Source of the DNA: Kappaphycus alvarezii
Taxonomy: Eukaryota; Rhodophyta; Florideophyceae; Gigartinales; Solieriaceae
DNA length: 64,000 nt
Reading direction: 5' to 3'
Assembly: GCA_002205965.3 (NCBI GenBank)
Contig: NADL03000620.1
Coordinates: 1,922,001-1,986,000, forward strand
Below are positions 47,980 to 61,831 of this stretch, in pieces; the first letter of the stretch is position 1; every line of letters begins with the position of its first letter. Under the pieces are notes generated by a model. That model was not told the DNA's origin. It searched no databases and worked only from the letters and a program-made list of their open reading frames with translations. Position numbers and translations under genes: made by a program.

Positions 47980-49100
47980 CGAACCAAAATATAAGCGAAG
48001 CGTATCTATAGGGCTATACAAGCAAGGAGAACAAGGTTGCAACTATGCTCACAGGCAGGAGCGATTACTCCGGAATTCAAGCAAGCAATCATCGAGGTGG
48101 ATGATGCATCCGGAATTTGTTCTAGTTCAGTAAAAACACAGCCCGGTCGCGAGATATTTCTTAGTCACTTCAATGAGTTTTTCAACATCGAACTAAACAC
48201 GGATATATGTTTTGTGAACATCCGCGGGAAGAAATGAGCCATATTAGTCACGACGGATACCGGAACGGGTCTCATCGAGGGAGAATTGACCGATGCAAAA
48301 AACATTTCCACTTTGTGCAAGCTGCTAGAATTGCTTGAATTACAGACATGATGCCCCAGTTCCGCTATCAGGCGACGATGAAAAAAACAATAAACCACTG
48401 CACAAACTCCTAGACCAGCAAAAAATCATAAATAAGCCCAGGTCTGCGCGCCGGCATACGAAAAAAGGAATTGTGGAACGTAAGATATAATCGCTCACGG
48501 AAACCATACGACGGATCGACAATGAGGAAAAAAATACATTGCCGAAGACCTGGTCACCAACGTAGTCTTTTCCTCAACCTATTCTCGGTATCAAAGCAAC
48601 TTAGTTCGTTCCAGCTGGCGCGAGGTCACCAACCGTCAATCATCGGACTGCCAACAGCAAAGGTATCAGAGACAATGTTCGACGCGCACATTGAGCTAAA
48701 AGCTAGTAGAACTCCACAGAGAGCATTAAGTGCTAAACCTAAAAACACAACTTGAGCGTGAGAACATAAGTTTGGGACGATGAATGGTTGTGATACGCAT
48801 CATCGAAGGGCAACGAGCGTGACTAGTGGGTACGAGAATACAAGCGTTGCATGACCACTATGCTGATGTTAGCCGACTCACGTGAACCCAGTACGAGGGT
48901 CACTCATGGAGCCGGCCCATGAGGACATGCGTGTCATGCCCAAGTCAGCATTAGCAAAGGAAACCATGGTATGCCTGCTGGAAGATGGAAAAGATGAGAG
49001 GAACGATGGCATGTATTATTATGAAAGTTTTTTACATGGCCAGGATGTTGCGATAGACTCCAGCGAGGTCTGCCTCGGCCATTAAAGGACTACTTTGCGT
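47980..49100 (+). mobile_element. Integrase-like pol fossil of a Copia-like element
   Basis: The + strand shows, in order, segments resembling the catalytic core of a Copia-type integrase and the region after it (about 48030-48750). Coding-like remnant continues to about 49100. It is broken, with at least five interruptions. It could belong to the same fossil as the Gag region upstream, but intervening sequence (46.8-48.0 kb) shows no recognisable part. Confidence 0.4.
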
Positions 49101-49699
49101 AGCTCCAATGGAATTAACTCACCACAAATAGGGAAAATGCTGAACCAACTTAAATTATCTATTTGTCTGATTTCAAGATGCTGGAGCTGTAATTGTCACA
49201 TTCACTGGAAAGGTGGGGAGATTGTGACCAAAGCGGTGAGAACAATATTCTTCCGAATGTGAACGCACTGCTTCCCGCAGAATTCGAATCCATTGCCGCA
49301 CGAGTATGCGCAGATGTCAGCGCCGCAACGCCAGTCTCCACGTTCCCAGTCACATCGTTCACAGCACGCACACAGGGATGCGGCAGTAAAGAGTAATATT
49401 GGATTTCACAAAGATAATATCGGAGGACCTATAGAAAGCATCAAATGCATGGAATCAGATAAAGAAGATTGTTAGAGGGTATCTTCGAAAAGATAGGCTC
49501 TCTACAGGTAGCCAGGAATGAAGTAGAGTTGGCTCCATCATGGACTGCGGATGAGGCATTCAGCTGGGAATTCCATGACAACTGGAGGACGCAATATTTA
49601 GAGTTAACGAAAAAAATATTGAAATTAAGGCATAAATCATACGCTCACATGTTATGTACAAGGTAAGGACGGAAAAGAGAAATCTCGGAAGCTCAAAGC

Positions 49700-52600
49700 A
49701 TGAACATGCCCACATGTTATCGAATATAATGAAAAGACTCATCAGGAAAGAATCCGTCAGCGATCACATTTTCGTACTCCGCTTGCTACTTTCTATGGTC
49801 ACCGTTACTGGCTTTGAGATCTAGATTGCGGATATCAAAGTGAAGTTACCCCCAAGTGAGTCTATCAAGCGAGATATCCACGTGCAAACTCCACAAGAAT
49901 GGCACCAGGCACAGATATAAAGACGTGGATTATTAGAGAAGCTGATAAGAACTTAGAATAGTAGACTTGTTCAATAATTCAGCAGGGCAATTTTTCGTTC
50001 CGCATAGGTGATTTGTAAAGTTTCGTAATTCTGCGATTTATTCTCTATCTCAAATATGAATACGCGAAGTATTTGGAGCGTCCACAAACTGGCCGACTTA
50101 TCGGTAAAGAACTTACTTGATTGAGATAATAATTATTTTTTTGGAGTTGCAAACTACTGTACCCTGGTCAGATATGATTCGGGTGTATATATAGAGAATA
50201 AGATATATATTGCATATTGGAATAGTACTTAATGTTTCAGCTCAATGCTCAAGGTTTCGAAGTCATTTTCGCTAAAGTTGAATGGATTGAAGAGGCATTC
50301 TTGCAGCATTAGCGGCAAGCTTGACGAAATGTAGCCACTTTCGCCAGAGTGGGTCGAACTTTCTTTCACATAAAATTTCTTATTCTCTTTTTACTTCGAT
50401 TCACAGGGCGGCGAGAGCTTCTACAGGTAGTATATACTGTAGCGTATCCCTTGGACATCTACTACCTGCCTCAATCCCGTGCGGATATTCTTAGAGCCCC
50501 TACTCTATAAGATACGCAATAAAATGTGTAACTAATAGTACAAATAGATGGAGAAAATAGAGAATGGATAGAATAAAACGGCAGTAATGAAAAAAAAATA
50601 CCAATTTACAGTAGTATTGCAAATAGTACGAAAATAAGTATATGTAGCTACCCTTTCGTGCCGGTCCGAATAATTTATACACTTGCTATCTTTTATTTGA
50701 CCCTTTTATGTATCTATTTTCTATTTCTTGTCATCTAATGACTGGCAAAAAGATGAACTTATTTCTATTTATGATATGAAAAAGTGAAGCACTCTTTTCG
50801 ATTTTTTGTAGGTGTTAGCAGAGTTTTCCACAGTCATTTTAACTACCATGTTCTTTTGCTTTATCGTCAAGCAAAAAGATAAAGGAAATTATTTGTCTTT
50901 TTTCCCAAACCATTAAAACATTTAAAAAAGGCATCAAGGAGCTGCGTTTGCATGTTTTTGCGAAGAAATTAAGATATCTATCAGGTGAAGTCATACCAAG
51001 ATCTTTCTACAGTTGAGAATTCACACTGATATGACAATAGTCTCCTAAATCAGATAAACCGCAAATAGGTTCCAGCAACTCAAGTAACTGATTTTCGGGC
51101 AATCCAAAATATTTGGTTAGTTTAAGATAAAATTTTTCCATTAGGCACTGAGATGCTTGTAAGTACGCCTTTTTCACATCTTGACGTCAAAACATGAAAT
51201 AAAAATATTCCAACAATTAAAACTAATAACTAGTGTAACGCTGACTTATAGTCTTAATTTCATGTAAAAGGTAGTTATTTTCTATTTACCCATGGCATTT
51301 TACGACGAACAGTAATTTGGACACCTCTTTGTCAGTGTTCTTATTTTTGGTGAGCATAATGGAAATAATATTGAGATTTTTCGTTATATATTTTCTCACC
51401 ACTCTTTTTCAGGTATTTATCTCAACAAATACCTCCATTTATTTATGTTTTGCTTTCAGAAAATCATAGACTGTACGAAAAATACCTTGGATGTAAAAAA
51501 TAATTTATATGTATACTCACTGTCATGAAGTGAATATTTTTAAAGCATACCTCTTCGATTGATGAATTCAAATTTTCAATTCGTGTTTCAACATGACTAT
51601 CTAACAATGGCTTTACTTGAAATCTTGACTGCTGAAATCTCCCCATTTCTGTCAATGAAGATGTTTACATCATTCAATTTCGTGATGGTGAAGGGCAGTG
51701 ACTATTTAGGACTGGATTTACACCATGGACTAGGACTTTTATCCCAAGGATAAGTTCATTGTGAGCGGAGTTTGGAACAATTGAATTCAAACTCGTTTTA
51801 TGTCCTAATTCTGATGTGATAGTCTCCATACCAGTTCTTCCCATTTCGAAAACTCTCAGACGTTCCATTTGATTTGGAAGCTTGCTATTGATGGACAAAA
51901 ACATGGTAAAAACTACAAAGTCTATTAACGATGAAAAAAGTCCTTTGGGCACATAATATCATTCATATCATCAAGGGAGAATGTAAACCAGGTTCTTTTT
52001 CAACTTCAGTCTTTAGATTGAAACTTTATCGGTAAATAAAGCGTAGTGGCTCATGATATTGGTGCCTGGGTTTCGAAGATATGAAGTATAGGCGTTTTAC
52101 GATAAAACATATTATCTAGAGGTAAATTTTAGTCCATAATGATTCAATTAGGCGTCCTACTTATAATTAACTTGCTTAAGTGCAAAGTGTTGAGAAATGC
52201 TACATTGTTTTGAAACTTTAGTAATCAGCTCTCTAGTGTAAAGAACAGCCTCCTCAGATCTGGCTCTTCTTATTTGTTTGTATGGATTCGAATCGGATGC
52301 CTTAAATAAATTTGCTTTTAGGCTTGATTTAGAATTTGTGAATGAGTCTTCGGGAAACTTCCATGCATCTTAAAATGGACCGTGTTTGCGTGTAATTGAC
52401 ATTAACGTTGAAATTTTTTATCTTGGAGAAAAACATTTCAACGTTCCATTTGACCAGTCTGAAACTGTCTAAAGCTTTTAGACCAATCAGAAATGAAATA
52501 TTGAAGTCTAAAACATCTCTGTGCAGCGAAACAAAAGCACCATAGATGGTAAATTACTAATTACAATCTGGTCCATAGCTTGAAATATTCCATAAAAAGA

Positions 52601-55280
52601 ACCGCAACTATTTATTACGTGTTTTCGTCTCATTTTGATTCCATTGGGTTCACAGTACTATTCCGCTTTTGATTATGCAATACATCATGTTTCAGCACCG
52701 ATGCCGAGACAAATTCTTTTTATTTCTCGGTGTTGCAACATTTGGGCAATTTGATGCTCTTGAAAGTTAAAATCTCATATTTCTGCTCTCAATTTTCCTT
52801 TTCCTCCGTAGAATTGTGACCAGTTTAACGTTAAAAATGATTTTATTCGCATTCTTACACAGATTGGATTTGCTTAGGACTAATCCTGCTTGGCTGGGTA
52901 TCCTTTTTTAAAAATCTTCGCAATCCAAACCTTAATTTTAATTATTTATAATAAAAAGACAGTAAAATAAGCTGATACATCTACTCCTTCATGATATATT
53001 ACAGGATCTTCGATATTATTGTTGCTGTCGACGCCTCAGAAAACATTTCAACAGAAAGCAAGTCCTTTTCAACTGATTAACCATATCGATACAGTTCTTG
53101 AAAAAGATCTAAGAGTAAACGCTTTACGGCTTTGACGCAATCACTAAATGAGTCTTTCTGATATTATTGAACTTTTCTAGCAACGTTCTCCGTCATTGAC
53201 TGACGATATTGTGATATAATGCGGCCACTGTTACCACAATCCCAACAAACTCTATTCTCACGGATTTTCCCTAGGCATGCTGTAGGTTTCGTTGTTCCTA
53301 GAATTACCACTGTGAAGATTGACTGTAATTGAACGCAGGGATCGCCTATAATAGTTCTTTATAGAATAAAATCTACCATATGTGTGACTATGAAGTGTAA
53401 GGTCTGTATCTGAGATTGATGTCATACACAGATTCCTCTGATCCCTCATTCGTCCAATTTTCTCATCTCGCTCACATTGAGAGGCAGACATGCACTTTCT
53501 GTAATATGATTGGTAATTTGATTCAACAGAACATGCTCTACTGCACGTTATGAGCTTAGGAGAACACAGTAACGGGGTACTGAAGATATTCAATTGCACG
53601 CCTTTCTGAACGAAAATAAGGTGGTTTATCTGGAATGAGCCCAGATATTTCCCTGCAAACTTTCTCAATTGCACTTTTTAAAGTACAAGTGTGAGAAATA
53701 TACTGGGTAACACGGTACTTTCGAAGATATATGAAAATTACATTTTGCTTCGGCAATGAATTATACTCAATTTCAGTATCTTCAGGGTTTGTGAATAGTG
53801 CTCATACAACATTTCACATTATTTGTGTTGAATTTATTTGCGCTTCTTCTAAAAGGGTGGTGTAGATACTTGAGTTTTTGTATATTATTGAGAATGTAGT
53901 CTTGGAAAGCATATTCTCATTCCTCTATAAACTTTTTGTAATATTCAGCTGTGTTCCCGAATATTTCGCAATATTTTCTCTGAAGTAAACCTACATTTAG
54001 TGTGAGACCTTGTCTGCCGACGATGTGGAGGGTTGGTTGGTCACTCAAGTGGAAAATTTAGCAATTAGAGCTGTTTTAAGGTGATCCAATTAGTGACGCA
54101 AGATAATTGAAATAGCCATCAAATTGCGCTGATGCTTTACTGAGTTCACTACTTCGGACCACAATTGACTCGAAATTATTTGAGAGAACACTTATGGATA
54201 ACAGTTTTAACATCTCGTTCGGCAAGGACAACAATCAATTTGCAAATATTTGAAAAATTACTCAGAATCTGTTCCGAAAAAAGCATTTGGATGGAGAGAG
54301 CAAGCCCTTAGTTCCTCACTAGAGAGGTAATTATCCCAATAAAACGCTCGAAGCAGTCCGCAAGAGACTGATGCAATTATGCGGTCTGTATAACATATTG
54401 ACCGAAACCATACTTCAAAAACTTTTCGCGACTCCAAATTAATCTTGATTTAAGGCTTCTCAAATCATACCATTTTGAGTGTTGTTGCAACATTTTTATG
54501 TAGCGAGGCGTGCCATTTTTGTTCTACTTTTTTAAAATCCAACTGGAAACCCATTTATTTGAGAAATTTCTTTTCTTATGCAAGACAAGTAAAAGAAAAG
54601 TTCGTAATAAATATTCACCTTCAACTCTTCCTCTACTGCAGAATATCTCTTTTGTAGAAAGTAATTGTATTTATCGCAAAAATTTTTTTGATCTCACACT
54701 GAAATTGCTAGCAAAACCCTAGATTTTCAATTTTGTTACCTCTTCTGAAATAACATTTGAAGGAGCTATTGCACAAATTTTTACAAAATCATCCGTGAAA
54801 CTTTAATAAATTTCGACATGGTTTAAATCAGGGCATCTGTCCGATAATTTTTTCCACCTTTATACTTAACACTACAATATCTACCCTTATTTTATTGATT
54901 AAAATGGAGTTAGTTCACTGCGAGCAGTGTGAAGTTTGGGGCTCCCCGAATCCTGCATTCAAACCATTTTATTTCATTAATTGGGGGCGATTTGTGTTGA
55001 GAGCGCCTCTATGTACGCTTTTTGAGAGAGTGTAGACGGTTTTATCTCTAATTTTAATTTATGATTGTTCAATTCTCGAGTGGCGGTATGCCAGTTCTCC
55101 TTTACTCGTATACTGTGCCCTAAAACTTGTACTAATGGCTTACCTCCCTTTATGTCAATCAAAAATAACAATCTAATAAAAAAACATTCACTTGTAACTT
55201 CTAGATAAAATTCTGCACTCATTTCGGCTATATGTTACTAGAGTTCACAAAATGAGGCCGCAAAGGTACTTTTTTGAATT
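49700..55280. other. AT-rich, stop-dense block
   Basis: Composition and stop density match the 21.5-34 kb block. The longest frame is 53258-53674 on minus (138 codons), with no motif and low-information composition. No repeat or gene can be supported. Confidence 0.45.
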
Positions 55281-57130
55281 TCAGAGCAGTTCTTGACACA
55301 AGTTCAAGTTCTGCCCTAATCTCGAGACTGGGGAGGGATTCGGAGCTTCCTTTGCATTTCCTTCTATGTTACATCAAAGTTTCTTCTGCAGGAGTCCTCA
55401 ACGCTTGCTAGCCACCGGGGAACTATCGGCCAATGACTAACCTTCCTCTGCAGTTCCCCCTGCCACCACTGCGAATCTCTTTAGCACTTTTGTGAACCTC
55501 ATCAAATACCATAGCCTGGGTTCCCTCCCCTGTGTCGTGAACCGAAAAGTTCTTTCTCTAACCGTTTCTCTGCGGCTGCGCTTACGAGTGGATCCGTTCT
55601 GGCGCCAACGCTTCCAGGGTACCGACCCGATCTGCCGGATTGCATGACCGTTCAGAGGAGAGCTTTGAGTAGATGGTCCCGAGTTCAGGCACTGATGCTA
55701 GGGAATATGTCTGACACTATTTTGATGACATAGCAGCGTAACATCTTACCTAGCTCCTCATGAAATACTTCGGAATGGTGTGGGGATAAATAGCGAGAGT
55801 TGTGGGGATGGTGTTATGTCTTCAGTCAGTTCGAAGCAATGAAAACTGGTTATGAGCTAAATACAGGTCCTGAAATTACCACACGCAAATATCCTTATCT
55901 AGTAAGACCTCTTTAATCTTCCTGCTAGCATTATCTGGCAAGCGGTATAGTTTCACAGGTAGTACATATTCGCTCTTTGATTTGTTTTTCAGAGATCAGT
56001 CTGTAATCTGTTGTTCTTTCGCGAGCCCGACGATGAGTTTCTAGTCCTTATCACTTTTGCTGTTTTATTCTTAGATTTTCCCGTCATTTTTTTCATCCGC
56101 GGAGCTTTGAGCGGTGAACAGTTTGCTGTCGGGATCCTAGTATGCGGTAGGTACCCCACTGGTCTGGCTCCAGAAATGGGAGTGCTACCTCGCCTCGGAG
56201 CTTCACATCCACAGAATGCCATACTAGATCGGTAATTTCCCTCATCTTTTCATTAATACTACCCCAATGAAGAATGTAATGGGTCCATCTCTGATAGCAA
56301 GGAAACTAATGTGAGTTATGCTTTGAATTGTTGTGCTCAGAAAATTCTGAAGGCGGCCAGAACAGGACCTATTGATTCTTTCTACGATAATTGCACGTTT
56401 TAGTACTATTCGACACTAAATTGATATTTCAAACCAGCTCAGTCGAAACGAGGTTCGGCAATTGCCTTTTATCTAAAATAGTGGATATGTATTTTCCGTA
56501 GATCATCGCATGCTTCAATTTAAGGGCAAATGCCAATTTTGAAAGAATAAAATTGGCGGGGATCTTATTCTAGTACGAGAGTGGAGTAAAGGGACAGCGA
56601 AGGGTTTCTTTAGCCGTATAAGAGTCCCCTGGCTCGCTTTTGCATTAGTGAGCCAAAAAGTGACTTATTATGTGCCTCTTTGAGCAATGTAATCTGTTTG
56701 TTGTAACTATTCTTACATTTTAGCTATTCTTAGCTATCTTTGAGACAGGGTAAGAAATCAATTTGACAGAATTTAGAAAAAATTCCCGCTGCTAGTTCTC
56801 AGTTATTCGAATGCTCTGCGTCTAGTATCTATTTTTGATCCCCTTAGCGTGTTGGGGAGAACTTGGACATGAAAATAGATTTTAGGGTACACCCATCGGG
56901 CTCTCATGTAATTAAAGCACTAAGTTAACAAGTGCAACTACCAAAAAGGATGATTTTTCCATTGGGCTGGGCGTCTGCAGATCTGCAGTTTCCATAGAAT
57001 CATCCTGAATTTGAATTTATCCTTTTTGTAGTCCATTATTATTGCAAACCGGTCCTTTCCGCAAATTAATGTTCCCTTCATCCCGAGATTTTTCTTAACC
57101 TCTCCTTTTTCAGGAGGTAGAATAGGCAGA
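55280..57130. other. Mixed-composition spacer
   Basis: A GC-richer patch lies at about 55300-55720 with no clear reading frame. At 56000-56235 both strands carry open frames of about 75 codons without recognised domains. Nothing firm is supported. Confidence 0.3.
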
Positions 57131-57132
57131 GA

Positions 57133-57588
57133 ATGAGGAAAGCTGAGGTGGATATAGAGGGATCTGAATACGAGAGGAATTGGGTGGAGCCACAAGAGCG
57201 AATGGTGTACAGCCGTAGAGGGGATATTGTGGAGGGCAGAGAGGAGATTGGGGGTGTAATATTAATCTCTTACTCCTCTATTGCGGATGGAGCGGAGGTT
57301 GAGGGCCTTGAAGATAGTTTGGAGGATCTTGATATGTCCGAGAAGGCTATCTGTCATTCTAGGTCGTCCACCAGAATTTGTGCGGACTGCATTGGTGGTA
57401 TGGACGTTTTGGGGGAACTTCTTGGCTCTGATCTCGAGGAAGAATATTTTAGGATGAAATCTGGATATTTATCGTTAATGTACTTACTGCCAGTCTTTCT
57501 CGACCATATAGTTGCCTTTAATGTATTTTATGTAATTTATTATGTTTTTTCAGAATTTATAGTTAGTCAGAAAGTCTTTACAAGCTGA
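57133..57588 (+). CDS. Unrecognised 151-codon ORF, acidic with a C-terminal hydrophobic segment
   Basis: This is the longest clean frame in the right-hand AT-rich block, and its composition is more protein-like than its neighbours. Residues 1-110 are charged and acidic (for example EVEGLEDSLEDLDMSEKA at 55-72), with Cys at 74, 83 and 86. Residues 112-145 form a hydrophobic stretch (SLMYLLPVFLDHIVAFNVFY) that could be a membrane segment. No domain was recognised. It may be a gene fragment, an exon of a longer gene, or part of an unrecognised element. Directly upstream there is only AT-rich sequence. Confidence 0.25.
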   Translation: MRKAEVDIEGSEYERNWVEPQERMVYSRRGDIVEGREEIGGVILISYSSIADGAEVEGLEDSLEDLDMSEKAICHSRSSTRICADCIGGMDVLGELLGSDLEEEYFRMKSGYLSLMYLLPVFLDHIVAFNVFYVIYYVFSEFIVSQKVFTS

Positions 57589-57599
57589 ATAAAATGCTT

Positions 57600-60100
57600 C
57601 CTATAAGAGAAGAAAAATAAGTTAGGAGACAACCCCAAGTGCAGACCCAAGTAGCCCAGAAGTTGAAAGCCAACTTCCGCCCAAGGAGCGTTTATATTAC
57701 GTTATTTCTGAGCCTAGCTGGTAGGCCCTAGCCCTATCATACTCTCTTGTAGCCCCTCAGCCCTCATATGTATTCAGCTCTACTCTTTCCTCACAACCGA
57801 ACTTGTGTAGAACTCTTTTCGCTTGCAAAACTTACGTTTTGGCATAATTTTTCTGATAATATCATCCTCTGGATATTTAACCCTATCACATAGCACTTGA
57901 GTATTGAAACTACTTACTAAGGCGCACTAAAAAATCATTGCAATGGTTTTGGGCGGACATATAGAGGTTAAAGGACGGCGTATGGCGGGTCCCTTCACAC
58001 TTGGTTCACCGTCTTTCAATCACGAGCTGCTGTGACAGGCCACTCTCTGCTGCAAATTTGTCGCAATAATGGTCTAAACCGCAACCACAAGGGTGTTCTA
58101 GGATATAGATTGATTTTTACGTCCGTATATGAACAGTATAGGCCTATATTGGAAAGAAAATGATTTGTTGTTGTCGGAGTTTTTAAAGCTGTCTAAGACT
58201 GGGATGTTTCAGGGTGAGTATGTCAAGTGTCAAAATGGATTTTTTTGTCGCAATTATAACATAGAAGCGCCTCTTTGTACTCTTTAGAGGAAGCGGATAA
58301 TCGCGTCCCTCATTTTTGTGATTCTTCCCTTTTCCAGTGGTCAGCTGCCGGTCCTCACTTCCGTAGCTGACGCAAGGTATCCCACATACACTAGCGACTC
58401 CCCTTCCTATATCCCAAATGAAAGTAAAATTCTGATAAATAATGATTCTTCTGCAACCTCCAGACAAATATAATGCACTCATCTAGACCAGATACTGCTA
58501 GATTCCACAGTATGGGCTGCGCAGGTAATATATGTGAAGCTTTGGCCTTATAATGCATTAAAATATCATAATAAGAGGGATTCCGAGGCTATATACTTTA
58601 ATTTTCGGAAATATACAGCGCCTGACTAGGTTTACACATTTCATTTAAAAATCAATTACAGTTAAGAGCCCAAACGTTACACTTGTTAAACCATTTTGGC
58701 AGCGATAGGTTGATACGTTTTGTACGCTTTAAATCCTGCGCTTTCGAAAATTCTGTACTTTGTAGTACCGGAACGGTTTCATTACCAAAATTACCTGACT
58801 TTCCAGACGTGCGAACGATTTCGAGTTTCTCAATTTCTTCCGTATGGTACGTACTGCACTGTACAATTGGCATTTTTAGGCCTTGTGAAGTCTAGAAAAT
58901 GTTTTATTCGGAAGACCTCACTTTCTTGAAACTTTGATTCTTTTAAATGTAATGGCTATCTCAGCGAAATACTAGGAACGCTGTTGGGATAAATCTGAGA
59001 TTTTTACAGTGGTTTCAGTCCCTCGTTTCTTATCCATGTCTTCCCACCTTTTTTATTTCGAAGAACCTATTTCTTGTCCCTTGCTTCCGGCTAGCCTAGA
59101 GAGCTTCAGTTTCGGAGGGTACGATGATAGCATCTACGATGAAACTCCTATGATCGGTAGATTGCAACTCGAAGGTTCTGTAAGGCTGGTGCTTCGCCTT
59201 TGTACAACTCGTGTCGTTGTCTCGAGGCGATGCTTGATGCGCTGCTAGCTGACCTTGTTTATTCGAGGTTCACGGGATGAAAGAAGAGTCGCGTCACCCC
59301 TCCCTCCCCACTTGCCCGATAAAGTCTATGGCAGGCCTTAGTGCACACGAGTAGGTTCCTAGAGGCGTTTTAAATCAGCACTGGGCGTTATTCCGAAGGA
59401 TCAGAGTAAAACAAAATGTTGTACCCCGCTTGCAATTGGACAGAAAGGCAAATCTAATAGAGAATTTGAAATTCCGTCAGATTGGAAGAACTCGCAGCAC
59501 TCACAGACCTTTTTTGATATACCAGGTGTGTGGTGTTTGGCGCTCACCTGTTAATCGAAGGTTGAACTGATTGATGCCGTCGGGAAGTCTGGAGCTTTAG
59601 GCACGGGTTTACATAGAAAGCTCAAAATTCCTCTAAACAGTACTAAAGTAAAATAGTCTGATTAAAACCAGTCCAACAGTAGCAAAATCGCCAACCTGCC
59701 TCCCATGACATCATCCGAACTGTAGCCGTGTAATAATAATTCGTGGCTCAATTTTGTGTTCAAAATTTATTACACCACATGCTGAAATATAGGTTTCTGG
59801 AGCATTTAAATCCCAATTTAATGTAAAACGCAAGTTTTATGGGAAATGAAATAGCAGTCTAGAAATCGTTCAATGGAAGCTCAAATTCCATATATTTATT
59901 AAAATATGTGAATGGCGCGAAAATATTGACGAAACTATTGCCATACAGATCATAATATAGCACATAGCCTCATATACAAGAATTGCAGGAAATCTCTAAA
60001 CCATGTGCCAATTTCGTAAAATACGATAATCATCTAAAAATCTGTTATCTGTTGCACAGATGTGCCATAAATAATCATTCTAACGAATTAGTCTTGTCGT
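57600..60100. other. AT-rich spacer
   Basis: No supported gene. A 79-codon + strand frame at 59009-59248 contains a protein-like run (LESFSFGGYDDSIYDETPM) without a known domain. Everything else is short and stop-dense. Confidence 0.35.
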
Positions 60101-60109
60101 AAATCATGC

Positions 60110-61430
60110 CATAAATGCACAGGAATCTCAACCGATCATTCAAGCAGCACTACCACCATGACATTCTTAGCCGAAAAGGCATTGAAAGCGCTGTATCTCC
60201 TAGCTGACGTTGTTGTCGCGCGGAACATGAACTCGACAAAGGAAATAACCTCCCCATCAGAAAGGACGCTGATGAGGAAAATTAAAGTCCATGTCCTCTT
60301 TTTGATGACGAGCAATGGTATAGTAAGGAAATAGTCGAAATGACCAACTTCGACCCACATCAATTTGAGGCAATATGGGGGGTTCAGTCGCACATTGAGG
60401 CGAACTATTGCAATATCCGCGGTCGAAAAAGTGCCCACGTGACGAAAGATGTCCTGTTTATGACACTCAGCCTACTGAAACATCGGGGATAGGGGGACTT
60501 TATGGCCAAAAGTTTTGATATGCAAACATCGTCATTCGAACGGCTTGTCTTCAATTATATCCGAATGTTTTCTGACGCCGTTTACGGGCACTACGATGAA
60601 TACCACGCTGACAACGACACGATGAAAGTTCTTTAGGATGAAAAAACTTTTCTCTCACTGACCAATGGCTTTATATGCTACTGATGTTACATTTGAACCA
60701 TCCTTTTGTCCCTCTGGATCTTTAGTCGAGGGAAAGAAATACTTCAGCAAAATGCATGGTCAGTATGGTTTTAAAGTTGAGGTTTCTGTTCTCCCAAACG
60801 GAATGTAGATTGGATGCAGTGCCCACGAACCGAGGTCTGTATCTGATTTCGCTATATTTCAGCAAATGCAATGGTTTCACATGCAATTTTTGCGAAACCG
60901 CAAGAAGAGCGAGAAGAGCGGTCTTTTGAAGATGATGGGCCACTTGCTGCAAAGCTTCCTAACCAAAGGGCCGCCTTTGTTTCAAAGTCTAGAGAGGAGC
61001 CAAGAATTTATTCATTTCATTCATCCTACCAACAAACCAAAGAATAGTTTTTTCAGTTTCACTTTGGTGGTGGGAAACACGCACATATCGAGTGACAGGG
61101 TTAACGCTGAGAAATTTTCGGCCGCATGTGCTCACTTTAGAATATTGTGGGCACAAAGTTTAGGTGGTAAGAAGCAAATTCTGGTTCTACTTCCGGCTTT
61201 GTCTTGGGATGGCTAATTTTCATGTGCGTTGCAATCCGTTACGTGCTGATAACGGGAGAATGTATCACAAAATCCAGAATCAGTGTTTCAACATCGGCTA
61301 GTCCCAGCTTGAGAAGCGTCGCCGAGTGCAAGCAAAGTATCGCGAAAAGCGGCGACGTCGCGTGGACATGCAGTTGCGTACGGCGGTAAATGACTGGTAC
61401 TACGCAGTCACCCTAATTCTGACTAAATGA
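60110..61430 (+). mobile_element. Decayed Harbinger-like DDE transposase
   Basis: The + strand carries a transposase in pieces. KSAHVTKDVLFMTLSLLKH near 60431 is the helical region before the core. YATDVTF at 60674-60694 carries the first catalytic Asp. KMHGQYGFKVEVSVLPNGM near 60751-60807 and HEPRSVSDFAIF near 60822-60860 follow, the latter with the second Asp. DRVNAEKF near 61096-61118 places the Glu. In another frame ANFHVRCNPLRADNG near 61212-61260 matches the block after the core in PIF/Harbinger DDE transposases. At least three in-frame stops and two or more frame changes are visible, so it cannot make a full protein. In a live element this enzyme cuts and pastes the transposon. Terminal inverted repeats were not found. 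Confidence 0.65.
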
Positions 61431-61831
61431 TATGTTTTTTGCAGTTTATGTGTCTTAAAAAGGTTTTATAATATCATACGTTGTATTCAAAAGAAATCTA
61501 AATAAGCACTTTTTTGGCTGTATTAGTGTTTGCGTACAGTATTAGTTAGTTGGGGTAGAGGAGACTGATTGATCAGTAGGTCAATATTTGGGTAGACCTA
61601 TTGTCATGCTGTCCACGAATTTTGACACAACAGGCCAGCCGACATCCTCCTCATGCAACTCCCTCGTGACCCTGAAGCCGGCGTCCCGGACCGGCCCATC
61701 GCATGTGATGTTCCCATGACGTCCCCATTTCTGCAATCCTCAGTCACGTGAGCGACGCAAGTCTCCGGGGGCGCTTCCGCCCTCACGCACCACCGCAAAT
61801 TCCGGGACCTACAACACAAGCTGTCAAGGCG

